From RGIG3013 sp045538935 (lineage in GTDB: Bacteria > Bacillota > Clostridia > Oscillospirales > Acutalibacteraceae): a stretch of 26,959 bases of DNA. The translations under genes were made by a program, and so were the position numbers. The stretch lies in contig JAZQEI010000001.1 in NCBI GenBank assembly GCA_045538935.1, positions 1 to 26,959 of the forward strand, written 5' to 3'. Positions 15,856 to 23,811 of the stretch are shown here, piece by piece; the first letter of the stretch is position 1; every line of letters starts with the position of its first letter. The notes under the pieces are model-generated. The model was given only the letters and a program-made list of their open reading frames with translations. It was not told the origin of the DNA and searched no databases.

Positions 15856-17659
15856 TGCTATCCTCACACAAATCGGTTTTAGTCTGTGAACCAAAATCCT
15901 CAGTAGTATCTTCGTCGTAATCTACGTCCGAAAACTCTATGAGTTCTTCGTCTTCATCTGCATCTATTTCAATGTGTTTTATGTAAGGTGTGATATCGGG
16001 CAACTCGATATCACCGTCTTGCGAACCGAATAAAATAACGTGTGCATTTTCGCCGTCCCATATTACACGACGTACAATGCTTTGAATTGCGGCTCTTTTT
16101 TGTTCGTAGGACATATCATTAATAGTGTTCTTGAATACTGAAAGCATTTGACGAAGCACGTCAAACTCAATGTCGCTGAAAGCGTGTTCGGCGGTAAGGC
16201 TTATCATTTCATCAATGCCCTGTGAAATTTTCTCTATTTGAGTATTCATTTCGTTAATGCGAGCTACTATTGATTTTTTGGCAGAATTATCATCCAACTC
16301 GGCAAGGGTATCTATGAGTGAGCTGACCTTTTTCTCAAGGTCGGCTTTTTCTTTTTTCATTGCACTTAACTTATGTTCATACTGCTCACGATTGCCGGTA
16401 TAGAAAATCTTGCTTTTTTCAAGCTGCTTTACAAAATCACTTTTTTCGTCTGCGAGTTGCTTGATTTTCTCAATAACCGCAAGGTCTAATGTGTTACCGT
16501 TTGCGTTACGCTTATTGCAAAGGTCTTTTTTGCTACGCTCTTTCATCTTGCAGACATAGGTATATATGATATCGCCGTCAGCAGTTTTCCGTTTTGAGAG
16601 CTTGGGGTACATACGATTCCCACAAGAGCAGAATAAAAGTCCTGTAAGCAAGGCTTCATTTCTTCTCGGTCTGCGGAAAGATTTTGACTTGTTTCGTTCA
16701 AGGTTATCCTGAACACCCATCCAAATCTTGCCGGGGATAATACCTTGATGCTTACCAACCGAAACAATCCAATCACTGACAGGGTTGTAAACGGTAGCTT
16801 TACCTTTTTCTTGGTCGGTACGGTTGTACGCCAAAATTCCGTGAACACCGTCAAATTCTTCTCTGGACGAAAACAGATCTGCATCCTTTAGTTTGAAGAA
16901 TTCGTATGCTTCTTCGTCCGCAATCATATATACGGGATTTTGCAGTATGGATTTAATTGAAAATCGAGTGAAGTGGTTGCCGTTTTTCGTCATTATTCTG
17001 CGCTGTATTAACTCTGCTTCAGTAAGTGTTAAAGAGCCTGTTTTAATAAACAAATCAAATATAAACTTAACAGTTTCTGCTTCTTCGGGAATAAGCTTTA
17101 ATTTACAAGCCTTTTTGGTCTTGCCATCAACCTTAACACTTTTAACACTTTCACTGCAATATCCAGTGGGGGTATTACCACCAAGCCAACGTCCTGTTTT
17201 TGCTAATTCGTGCATATTATCTCTGATACGCTCGGCAATAGTCTCACGTTCAAGCTGTGCAAATACAGAGGCAATATACATCATTGCTCTGCCCATAGGG
17301 GTTGCAGTATCGAACTGTTCACGGATAGACACAAAGACTATATCTCTGCGGTTGAGGTTTTCGATAAGTGATGAGAAGTCGCTGACATTACGGCTAACAC
17401 GGTCAAGACGGTAAACTACAAGTGCCTTAAACTCTCCACGCTCAACATGAGCCATCATTTTTTTGAAGGCGGGGCGGTTGACGTTTCCTCCCGAAAAACC
17501 TTCGTCCTCAAATACTACTGCTTTTTCTGCGGCTTCATCACCGTAATGGGTTCGTATGTATTCACGGCAAAGCTCTACCTGATTACCGATACTTTCGCCC
17601 TTGCCTGTGAATTTAGATTTTCGTGAATAAATCGCAATTACATTAGACGTATTTTTCAT
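15851..17659 (-). CDS. Large serine recombinase, SpoIVCA-like
   Basis: Predicted to catalyse excision of the sigK-intervening element. 602 aa from ATG 17659 (GGGGG site 6 bases upstream; ATG 17665 is too close to it). Domains: N-terminal resolvase catalytic domain (about 1-150) with the nucleophile Ser12 in IAIYSRKS, and ALVVYRLDRVSRN and FAQLERETIAERI; recombinase domain (about 160-280, WLGGNTPTGY); zinc ribbon (about 341-390, FCSCGNRMY...YVCKM...DLCNKR); a long coiled coil (about 405-470); and an unusually acidic tail. The stop codon falls in the AATGA at the sigma-factor junction. No directionality factor is recognisable nearby. Could in principle be an ordinary integrase of a phage or ICE that targets sigK. 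Confidence 0.88.
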   Translation of the reverse strand: MKNTSNVIAIYSRKSKFTGKGESIGNQVELCREYIRTHYGDEAAEKAVVFEDEGFSGGNVNRPAFKKMMAHVERGEFKALVVYRLDRVSRNVSDFSSLIENLNRRDIVFVSIREQFDTATPMGRAMMYIASVFAQLERETIAERIRDNMHELAKTGRWLGGNTPTGYCSESVKSVKVDGKTKKACKLKLIPEEAETVKFIFDLFIKTGSLTLTEAELIQRRIMTKNGNHFTRFSIKSILQNPVYMIADEEAYEFFKLKDADLFSSREEFDGVHGILAYNRTDQEKGKATVYNPVSDWIVSVGKHQGIIPGKIWMGVQDNLERNKSKSFRRPRRNEALLTGLLFCSCGNRMYPKLSKRKTADGDIIYTYVCKMKERSKKDLCNKRNANGNTLDLAVIEKIKQLADEKSDFVKQLEKSKIFYTGNREQYEHKLSAMKKEKADLEKKVSSLIDTLAELDDNSAKKSIVARINEMNTQIEKISQGIDEMISLTAEHAFSDIEFDVLRQMLSVFKNTINDMSYEQKRAAIQSIVRRVIWDGENAHVILFGSQDGDIELPDITPYIKHIEIDADEDEELIEFSDVDYDEDTTEDFGSQTKTDLCEDSK

Positions 17660-17699
17660 AAACATCCCCCTTAAGCTTTTGTGTTATGTTATATATGTT

Positions 17700-17728
17700 A
17701 GTATATCATAAAGTAACATATTTGTAAA
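17700..17728 (-). promoter_or_regulatory. Putative promoter of the recombinase
   Basis: Minus strand TTTACA (17728-17723), 17 bases, TATACT (17705-17700), 41 bp before the recombinase start. This reads as a sigma-A promoter. A CATATATA block just downstream could be part of a sigma-E -10 box, which would be expected for a skin recombinase, but I see no matching -35 at the right distance. Confidence 0.45.
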
Positions 17729-17755
17729 GGGGACTATTTTCGTATATAAATTACA

Positions 17756-17797
17756 AGAAGAAAGCTAATCGCCTACACATGTGACTAGCTTTCTTCT
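17756..17797 (-). terminator. Hairpin after the HTH gene
   Basis: Perfect 12-bp inverted repeat AGAAGAAAGCTA (17756-17767) / TAGCTTTCTTCT (17786-17797) with an 18-nt loop that itself contains CACATGTG. On the minus strand it follows the HTH gene stop and separates it from the recombinase promoter. Confidence 0.75.
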
Positions 17798-17821
17798 GAT
17801 TTTAAAATATATCATAAATTA

Positions 17822-18703
17822 TTAGTTAATACACAAGTTTGAAATATCTAACTTGCCTTTAAGCGACTCTTCGTTTGCAAACGATTCAGGCTTTATGACA
17901 AATGTGATTTCTTCCATACACTTAAGAGTTTCAGGATATAAAAATCCCTTGCAATCAATGCAAAACTCTTTGTATTCTGAATCAATCTCAAAATCAAATG
18001 ACTCATGCATCCAAGATCTTCCTTGCGGTTTTATCTCCACCCATATTTTAGTTATAGTTTTGTCTTCGGATTTTGCTTCAAACCGAATTTGTTTCGCATC
18101 GCTTAAATCTATGATAGGATTGAAAGTACAATATAAACCCGCATAATCCGGAATGGTTTCTCTAAGTCTAGTTTTTTCAAAATTAATATCTAATTGTACC
18201 TCCTGCTTTTCGGTAGACTTTTTTATTTTAAAAACAGTTGTTTCTTTTCCGCAAGATGCAAAAATTCTTGAGTTGTTAAAATCTATACTCAGACCTTTTT
18301 CTGATTTTTGAGAACAAAGGCTAATTTTTTGAGTTTGCGCTATGGCCTTGGAACGGGAATGCATAATTTGGCTATATGTAAATTTATCATTAGAATCATC
18401 TGCTAAAAACAATGCTAAAAATTTTTCAAATTCTTCTACCGTATATTCTTCTGGAACATTAACATCATCCAATATGGAGCACCCGTTGATTTTTAAATAA
18501 TTAACAAATGCCATCATAGATGTAGAATTGTTAGAAAAAATGGAAGATACAATGGCTTTGGGAGGAATGTTTCTTGTAGAGTATCCGCTAGCTAGCCATC
18601 TTTTAAATGTTTCTAAAGGAATACCAAGTTTATCTGCTAATTCTTGTCTAGTGGATCCATCTTGAGAATTAAAGAATAAATAAATCATTTTAAAAGCTGT
18701 CAT
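17822..18703 (-). CDS. HTH-domain protein with a possible beta-rich C-terminal domain
   Basis: 293-aa cytoplasmic protein (no signal peptide). The N-terminus (about residues 14-45) reads as a helix-turn-helix: STRQELADKLGIPLETFKRW followed by LASGYSTRNIPP. After a linker, residues about 130-293 contain alternating hydrophobic strands with the pattern YAGLYCTFNPIIDLSDAKQI and KIWVEIKPQGRSWMHE, which recalls galactose-binding-like (CBM11-type) sandwich domains. This second assignment is only an impression. It has an AAGGAG site before ATG 18703 and is divergent from the CHAP hydrolase, with three tandem repeats in the shared upstream region. A role as regulator of that gene or of the element is inferred from context. 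Confidence 0.65.
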   Translation of the reverse strand: MTAFKMIYLFFNSQDGSTRQELADKLGIPLETFKRWLASGYSTRNIPPKAIVSSIFSNNSTSMMAFVNYLKINGCSILDDVNVPEEYTVEEFEKFLALFLADDSNDKFTYSQIMHSRSKAIAQTQKISLCSQKSEKGLSIDFNNSRIFASCGKETTVFKIKKSTEKQEVQLDINFEKTRLRETIPDYAGLYCTFNPIIDLSDAKQIRFEAKSEDKTITKIWVEIKPQGRSWMHESFDFEIDSEYKEFCIDCKGFLYPETLKCMEEITFVIKPESFANEESLKGKLDISNLCIN

Positions 18704-18747
18704 AGTAAACTCCTTATCAATAGTTTATCAATTTTTACATATTTGTC

Positions 18748-18780
18748 GACCCTTTATTGACCCTTTATTGACCTTTTAAA
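18748..18780. repeat. Three tandem 11-bp repeats, candidate operator
   Basis: GACCCTTTATT at 18748-18758 and 18759-18769, then a degenerate GACCTTTTAAA at 18770-18780. The period is one DNA helical turn, so a protein would see all copies on one face. They end 17 bp before a perfect TATAAT (18797-18802) that lacks a normal -35 box, the usual layout for an activator-dependent promoter of the CHAP gene. Confidence 0.6.
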
Positions 18781-18796
18781 GCAGAGGTGTATGCAT

Positions 18797-18802
18797 TATA
18801 AT
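18797..18802 (+). promoter_or_regulatory. -10 box for the CHAP hydrolase gene
   Basis: Perfect TATAAT about 128 bp upstream of the CHAP start. The -35 position (TTTTAA) is poor and overlaps the last 11-bp repeat. A long 5' leader of roughly 120 nt follows. Confidence 0.5.
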
Positions 18803-18929
18803 TTAGACATAAACCAAAACACGAAAGGGTGTGTAAACGATGTGAAAATTATACCATACGCAAAAAGTGAAGTCAACAAACACAAAATCAAGCACTAATC
18901 TATTTATAAAACAAAAAGGAGTAAAAATT

Positions 18930-20045
18930 ATGAAAAAAGCAGTTTTAAGAATCGTTTCGTGTGTCATCGCAATTATTACACTTATCAGCACATTTTCTTT
19001 TGGTAGTATTTCAGCAAGTGCTGCCACTTCAAGCAACATTGTTCAAGAAATCAAATGTGTAACTATCCAAAATCTTAAAAACGGTCAGTATATTAATGTG
19101 GATTATGGGGTGTTAAAAAATGGTCAGCCTGTTCGTATTTGGCGGTTTGATGGTAGTTCTGAACAGCAATTTTCGATCAAGAAGGTATCAAACAATGTAT
19201 ATCGTATTGTTACAGCTAAATCTTCAAAATATTCGTTGGATATTTATAGAGGCAATTCAAAACTAAAAAAGGGACATTTGTGTGATATTTGGAAAGCCGG
19301 CTCAGACGATTACGCGCAAAATATAAAGTTTTATCGCTGTAATGATGGCAGTTTTATATTATGCATGGCAGAAAACACAAATTTGGTGTTATCGGCTCCA
19401 GATAAGAAGGGGCGCGTGAAATTAGCAACATTTAATAAATCCGATAAAGCTCAACGCTGGGTGTTTAAGGATGAGAAGGGAAATAAAATAGATATTACCG
19501 CAAGTTCATCATCTGTTTCCACAGACAACAAGATTCCCGCTTCCACTAATACTTCTGATACTATATTAAAAAATTGGAACGCAAATGTTGGCAAAACAAT
19601 TGCTAATATAAAGGAAGGCAAATCATACACGAAATGGTATGGATCGAAAAATATTTCTGCAAAAGCAGGATATACAGGGGAATGCACATGGTATGCTTAT
19701 GGCAGATTCTATGAAACAACTGGAATTGCCTTGAAATATGCAAACAATGCAAAGCGGTGGTTAAAAGATAACGCAAATGATAATCGTGTGAAAATTCTCA
19801 AGGGTGCAAACAAGATTGTTCCGCAAAGCATTGCTGTTGATACATCCGGAACATATGGACATGTTATGTTCATAGAGCACGTGGAATACAATGCAAAAGG
19901 AAATCCTCAGACTGTTTTCTTTACTGAAAGTAATTGGGATTGCAACAGTACCTACAATGTAGGAAAAGATTGTGTTGTGAAAAAGCTATCGTATAGCCAG
20001 TTTGTTGCGCAAAGAGGTCCTGATGGTTATATCATAGCAAAATAG
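18930..20045 (+). CDS. Secreted ricin-lectin/CHAP cell-wall hydrolase
   Basis: 371 aa, exported. A Sec signal peptide occupies about residues 1-31 (basic MKK, hydrophobic core, SISASAA cleavage region). Residues about 40-180 look like a ricin-type beta-trefoil with repeated Q-x-W/F-like strands (EQQFSI, AQNIKF, AQRWVF). The C-terminal CHAP amidase/endopeptidase domain has its catalytic Cys252 in TGECTWYAYGR and His311 in YGHVMFIEHV, plus the ESNW motif. The expected role is cutting peptidoglycan outside the membrane while the lectin part binds wall sugars. AAAAGGA lies about 9 bases before ATG 18930; the in-frame upstream ATG 18867 would spoil the signal peptide. It could be a lytic exolysin or a growth-related wall enzyme. 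Confidence 0.85.
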   Translation: MKKAVLRIVSCVIAIITLISTFSFGSISASAATSSNIVQEIKCVTIQNLKNGQYINVDYGVLKNGQPVRIWRFDGSSEQQFSIKKVSNNVYRIVTAKSSKYSLDIYRGNSKLKKGHLCDIWKAGSDDYAQNIKFYRCNDGSFILCMAENTNLVLSAPDKKGRVKLATFNKSDKAQRWVFKDEKGNKIDITASSSSVSTDNKIPASTNTSDTILKNWNANVGKTIANIKEGKSYTKWYGSKNISAKAGYTGECTWYAYGRFYETTGIALKYANNAKRWLKDNANDNRVKILKGANKIVPQSIAVDTSGTYGHVMFIEHVEYNAKGNPQTVFFTESNWDCNSTYNVGKDCVVKKLSYSQFVAQRGPDGYIIAK

Positions 20046-20114
20046 CATTATCTCAATTCTTTCTCACCAATTTTACTTTTCTCAAGGCAGAATTATAAGG
20101 TAAATCTATTTGTC

Positions 20115-20143
20115 GCAAGGGGAAACATAAGGTTTTCCCTTGC
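20115..20143. terminator. Hairpin downstream of the CHAP gene
   Basis: GCAAGGGGAAAC (20115-20126) / GTTTTCCCTTGC (20132-20143), 12 pairs with one wobble and a 5-nt loop. The tail (AGAGGATTGTTGTTTG) is only partly T-rich, so termination is likely but not certain. Confidence 0.55.
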
Positions 20144-20152
20144 AGAGGATTG

Positions 20153-20181
20153 TTGTTTGTATTGATAGTAATTAATATTAT
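20153..20181 (+). promoter_or_regulatory. Putative promoter of the unknown-gene operon
   Basis: TTGTTT (20153-20158), 17 bases, TATTAT (20176-20181), followed 35 bp later by the start of the membrane protein gene. Two mismatches in the -35 hexamer and one in the -10. Confidence 0.5.
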
Positions 20182-20216
20182 TGCGTAAAAAGATTAAAAA
20201 AACGAAGGAGAATCTA

Positions 20217-20975
20217 ATGAGTTTTAATTATGTTGAACTAATCAAGAAAAACGTATATTTATCCCTACTGGGAAGGCTATTGGGCGCTTTGCTTATTGCG
20301 TTGCCATATTTCTGGTACTATGTATTGGGCGCACCAGGCGGTGGAAACAAAGCATTTTCGGTTATTGCAGCTTTAGTTTTTACGGCTGCTCAAACGATTA
20401 GTTTTCTTCTTATCATGCGAACACTCCATAGATTATTAGCCTTCTATACCCCTAATGTAAAAGGAATCTTAAAGTTAGGTTTAACATTTATTTGTCTTTA
20501 CTTACCGATTTTGGAGATAAAATATTTTGTTTCAAACAAAGATGATGATATTGTTGTCCCAGCATTTGTTCAGCCAAGAATTGGGAATTCAAACAGCGTA
20601 TTTGTTAGTTTGATGTGTTTTATGGATGGTCTACCGTTGATGAACGCCAACAAGTTAGCGAACGCATTAAAAGACGAAGGATATTTTAGTGTAGCGGATG
20701 GTGATTACGATCTTGCAGTTACCATAAATACCAATATAGGTTTATTGATGTGTCTTATTAAACCAACAAGTTTTTATATTTTTAAAGAGTTAGATTGTGA
20801 GCAATATGATATACCGCAAGATAGCAAATGGAGACTTGAGCATTCATATGACCAAACCACATCAGCCATCGTATATGAGCAAAATTTTAATCCTCTATGG
20901 GAGAATGAAAAGACTTTGGCGTTGGATATTGTTAATGCCTTAACCGAGCTCGAAAAGCACTATCAAACAATTTAA
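20217..20975 (+). CDS. Membrane protein of unknown function
   Basis: 252 aa. I do not recognise the family. The first ~110 residues contain three hydrophobic segments (around LGRLLGALLIALPYFWYYVL, FSVIAALVFTAAQTISFLL and ILKLGLTFICLYLPI). The remaining soluble part has NANKLANALKDEGYFSVADG and looks like an alpha/beta domain, probably on the cytoplasmic side. Start chosen at ATG 20217 with GAAGGAG 6 bases upstream; the frame is open to a TTG at 20181. Twelve bp separate it from the next gene, so the two should be co-transcribed. Confidence 0.75.
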   Translation: MSFNYVELIKKNVYLSLLGRLLGALLIALPYFWYYVLGAPGGGNKAFSVIAALVFTAAQTISFLLIMRTLHRLLAFYTPNVKGILKLGLTFICLYLPILEIKYFVSNKDDDIVVPAFVQPRIGNSNSVFVSLMCFMDGLPLMNANKLANALKDEGYFSVADGDYDLAVTINTNIGLLMCLIKPTSFYIFKELDCEQYDIPQDSKWRLEHSYDQTTSAIVYEQNFNPLWENEKTLALDIVNALTELEKHYQTI

Positions 20976-20987
20976 AAGGAGCGTCTT

Positions 20988-21653
20988 ATGAAAATAAACG
21001 TAACAAACACAGAAAAAGAATGTTGTGCAACAATCGAATACACAACAAGCGAGAAATCTGATTTTGAAGAACGAGCACTCGCTATATCCGCTGCTATAAC
21101 AAATATTGTAGCCGAGTTCATACATAAAGAAGAGGATTGTGAAACGGTTAAGCAAGCTGAAGCACTCGCAAAAGTAGTGCTAGATATGGCTTCCGATATG
21201 ACTATTACGTATACAAATACATATTACACTCAAGTAGAAGTGGTTAAAGAGGGAAACAGGGTTTATGAGCTCGCTGTCGAAGTTTTTAACGATTGGTTGG
21301 AAAACAGCGAATTCCAAGGTGATATGTTATCTTTTGAAAATCAGTATAAAAATGCAAAGGAACTCGAAATCAATTTTGGTTTTGTGCCAGAGCAAAAAGC
21401 ATTCTTTTACCTTTCGACAGACCGCTTTATTGGTCATATTTTAAGAGAATTCCCTATGGCAATTACCGAAAACGAAGAAGAGTTGGAACGAATCAGCGCA
21501 GAAGCCTTCATGATAGGAATCGTAATCGGAGATATCATCTTTGAGGATGAATCTAAGAATCCTATTCGCAAACTTTCGCAGGTTAATCCAATAGATGGAG
21601 GTCTCACTCAAATGGTAAAAGACATCCTAAAAGGAGGAAATACGAATGAGTAA
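20988..21653 (+). CDS. Hypothetical protein, 221 aa
   Basis: No family recognised. Soluble, acidic and mostly helical in appearance, with no signal peptide or membrane segment. A central hydrophobic stretch (SAEAFMIGIVIGDIIFED) is probably buried rather than membrane-spanning. AAAAGGAG lies 7 bases before the start. It is tightly linked on both sides: 12 bp after the membrane protein gene and an 8-bp overlap (ATGAGTAA) with the following gene. That spacing implies coupled translation and a shared task. Confidence 0.75.
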   Translation: MKINVTNTEKECCATIEYTTSEKSDFEERALAISAAITNIVAEFIHKEEDCETVKQAEALAKVVLDMASDMTITYTNTYYTQVEVVKEGNRVYELAVEVFNDWLENSEFQGDMLSFENQYKNAKELEINFGFVPEQKAFFYLSTDRFIGHILREFPMAITENEEELERISAEAFMIGIVIGDIIFEDESKNPIRKLSQVNPIDGGLTQMVKDILKGGNTNE

Positions 21654-22242
21654 TATAAACGATGCATTAGAAATTCTTTTAAACGAAGAAGACCCTGTAA
21701 TATATGACTATGAAACTTCGGGGTTTACCTTTATTACTATTGATTATACTGGCGGTTCATACATTACAATCCCAATTGAAATGCTGATAGATGAAACAAG
21801 TAGTGAAACTATGTTGTCGTTGGTAGGTCATACCCACAGCACCTTAAACATTAATAAGAAAACAGCAAAGAATCATTTATGGTCGGAGATGCTTATTAAC
21901 GCGGTAAACAAAACTATCTGCGAAAACCAAGAGGTTGGTGTTTGGAGTTGCTCATTAGAGGGTGACTCTTTACAGGATGAGCTTGATTTGATCGGCAAAG
22001 TGAGTTTCCAATTCGTGCTGAACATACCCAAGGCCCTTGATGCAAAAAGCATAGCTGAATTATTAAAAGCGGGCATTGAAACCTTTAACGATTCTGTGGG
22101 ACGGATTCAGCGTTTTATTCACAAATGCGAAATTTCTGAGGTTGCTTTGGATTTTGATGATGTTTTTCCGGATAAAAAGGTTCAAATTTCTTTTCATCCG
22201 AAGTTTTTGGATATCTTAAACTATTCGGATGAAAATGAATAG
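21646..22242 (+). CDS. Hypothetical protein, 198 aa
   Basis: No family recognised. Soluble and acidic. An N-terminal part rich in beta-strand sequence (YETSGFTFITIDYTGGSYITIPIE broken up by turns) is followed by helical sequence, and a strand-rich end (VALDFDDV, KVQISFHPKF). The start overlaps the previous gene by 8 bp and has AAAGGAGG about 7 bases upstream, inside that gene. It ends just before a new promoter at 22248, so it is probably the last gene of this small operon. Confidence 0.75.
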   Translation: MSNINDALEILLNEEDPVIYDYETSGFTFITIDYTGGSYITIPIEMLIDETSSETMLSLVGHTHSTLNINKKTAKNHLWSEMLINAVNKTICENQEVGVWSCSLEGDSLQDELDLIGKVSFQFVLNIPKALDAKSIAELLKAGIETFNDSVGRIQRFIHKCEISEVALDFDDVFPDKKVQISFHPKFLDILNYSDENE

Positions 22243-22247
22243 TTGTC

Positions 22248-22276
22248 TTGAAGTTTAACGACAAATTTTGTATAAT
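22248..22276 (+). promoter_or_regulatory. Sigma-A promoter of the 22297 gene
   Basis: TTGAAG (22248-22253), 17 bases, TATAAT (22271-22276). The start codon is at 22297, so the leader is under 20 nt and contains the AGAGGTG ribosome site. Confidence 0.7.
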
Positions 22277-22296
22277 ATAAAAAGAGGTGAAATAAT

Positions 22297-23004
22297 ATGA
22301 GAACCGCATTAAAAGAAAAGTTTACAGAATATCAAATACCTGTAAATATCGTAAATTCATTTTTGGCAAAATATCGTTTGTTTGAACGAGGATTATTCCC
22401 TGAAATCGAATTGTGCGCTATCCCATCAGATGATTGCTTTAAAACACTACAGACATATTGTAACTGTGTAAAAGATGAAACTCCAGACGATTTAATAATA
22501 CATAAACTACTACAAATTCCATTTTCACAAATTCAAGCAACAAAAGACAAGTTAATTGAATTTGTTGACGCTTCTGTTATAGAGAAAGGTTATCTAAAAA
22601 CAGAAATGTATTTTGTGGAACCCGAATTTATTGACCAACTAAAGGCTTTTTTAGAGAACAAAAATCTCCAACAAATTGATTATTCAAAATGGTTTGTAGA
22701 AGCTCTTCTTTTAGGGGAATATGCTATTGATTTGGTTAATGAAGTATTTAAACTTTTGGATGATGAATGCGCCGCAAAAACTATAGTTTCTAAATCCGCC
22801 ATTTGGTATCCTTATTCTGATGTGATAGGTTTAATACATTATTTGTTAGAGCAAGGACTAACAAATACTCAAATTTGTAAGTTGTTACTTGAAGACCCAA
22901 TATTGATAATGCACTACCGCGAAGAAGGTTGCCGCACTATTAGATATGGTCATGATCAAGAATATGTGGATTATGCTATTGCAAAGATTAAAAGCGGTGA
23001 ATAA
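22297..23004 (+). CDS. Hypothetical protein, 235 aa
   Basis: No family recognised. Soluble, helix-rich, no signal peptide. Features that can be seen are a cysteine pair in LQTYCNCVKDE, a leucine-rich helical middle (LIIHKLLQIPFSQIQATKDK), and a C-terminal part with GLTNTQICKLLLEDPILIMHYR that reads like a helix-turn-helix-sized helical pair without clear basic residues. It has its own promoter and an AGAGGTG site. The phosphatase gene follows 18 bp downstream, so they likely share a transcript. Confidence 0.72.
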   Translation: MRTALKEKFTEYQIPVNIVNSFLAKYRLFERGLFPEIELCAIPSDDCFKTLQTYCNCVKDETPDDLIIHKLLQIPFSQIQATKDKLIEFVDASVIEKGYLKTEMYFVEPEFIDQLKAFLENKNLQQIDYSKWFVEALLLGEYAIDLVNEVFKLLDDECAAKTIVSKSAIWYPYSDVIGLIHYLLEQGLTNTQICKLLLEDPILIMHYREEGCRTIRYGHDQEYVDYAIAKIKSGE

Positions 23005-23022
23005 TTCAAAAAGGAGATTTCA

Positions 23023-23715
23023 ATGACATATGTAATGTCTGATGTACATGGCGAGTATGATAAATACGTGGCTATGCTTAAGCGTATAAACTTCAGCGAT
23101 CGTGATGTGCTCTTCATCCTCGGCGATACGGTCGATAGAGGTCCGGAACCAATAAAGCTTCTTAAGGATTTATCGACTCGAAGTAATGTCTTCTGTTTGC
23201 TCGGTAATCATGAACTAATGGCGATTGATATACTAGAAACACTTTTGGTTGAGATAAATGAGGAAAATTGTGAATCTCATATTGACACTTCAATTATCAA
23301 CAAACTTATCACCTACCAAAGCAACGGAGGAGATATAACGTTAGCACAGTTTAAGAATCTGCCATATGAGGAAAGATTTGAACTATTGGACTTTTTGAAA
23401 GAATTTGAACTGTACGATGTTGTTGATGTTGGGGATAAAACCTTTATACTTTCACACACTGGAAACATTAACCCTAATAAAGCCCTTTCAGAACATAGTG
23501 TAGAGGAATTAACTTTTATACGTGCAGATTATGATAAACAAGTGTTTACTGATGAATCCGTTTATATTGTTTGCGGTCATACACCGACACTTGCTATTAC
23601 AGGTAAGCCTGAGATTTATCATAAAAACAATTACATAAACATAGATTGTGGCGCTGCATTTAATGGTAAACTCGCTTGCCTTAGATTAGATGATTTCAAA
23701 GAATTTTATATTTAA
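23023..23715 (+). CDS. PPP-family metallophosphoesterase (serine/threonine phosphatase-like)
   Basis: 230-aa calcineurin-like phosphoesterase with the full PPP signature set: DVHG (7-10, with Ser6 in place of the usual Gly-Asp order, as in many bacterial members), GDTVDRG (34-40), GNHE (61-64), a metal-ligand His in SHTGNINP and the GHTPT motif near the end followed by NIDCGAAFNG. These bind a two-metal centre. Substrate could be phospho-Ser/Thr proteins or diadenosine polyphosphates; sequence does not decide. An AAAAAGGAG site lies 7 bases before ATG 23023. It directly precedes the RiPP locus (96 bp gap), but a link to peptide maturation is not shown. Confidence 0.85.
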   Translation: MTYVMSDVHGEYDKYVAMLKRINFSDRDVLFILGDTVDRGPEPIKLLKDLSTRSNVFCLLGNHELMAIDILETLLVEINEENCESHIDTSIINKLITYQSNGGDITLAQFKNLPYEERFELLDFLKEFELYDVVDVGDKTFILSHTGNINPNKALSEHSVEELTFIRADYDKQVFTDESVYIVCGHTPTLAITGKPEIYHKNNYINIDCGAAFNGKLACLRLDDFKEFYI

Positions 23716-23811
23716 ATATGTGCGTCTTAGTTGAAAATTAGAGTATTAGTATTTTATTGTTGGTTAGGCGGCAGTTTCTTAATTGTAAACGAATGAAAAG
23801 GGGGTGTAGAT

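Noticed and set aside
15505..15894. A complete 129-aa sigma factor gene starting at ATG 15894
   Set aside because: The first 13 codons come from recombinase DNA in another frame and the protein lacks region 2; the homology starts at 15855.
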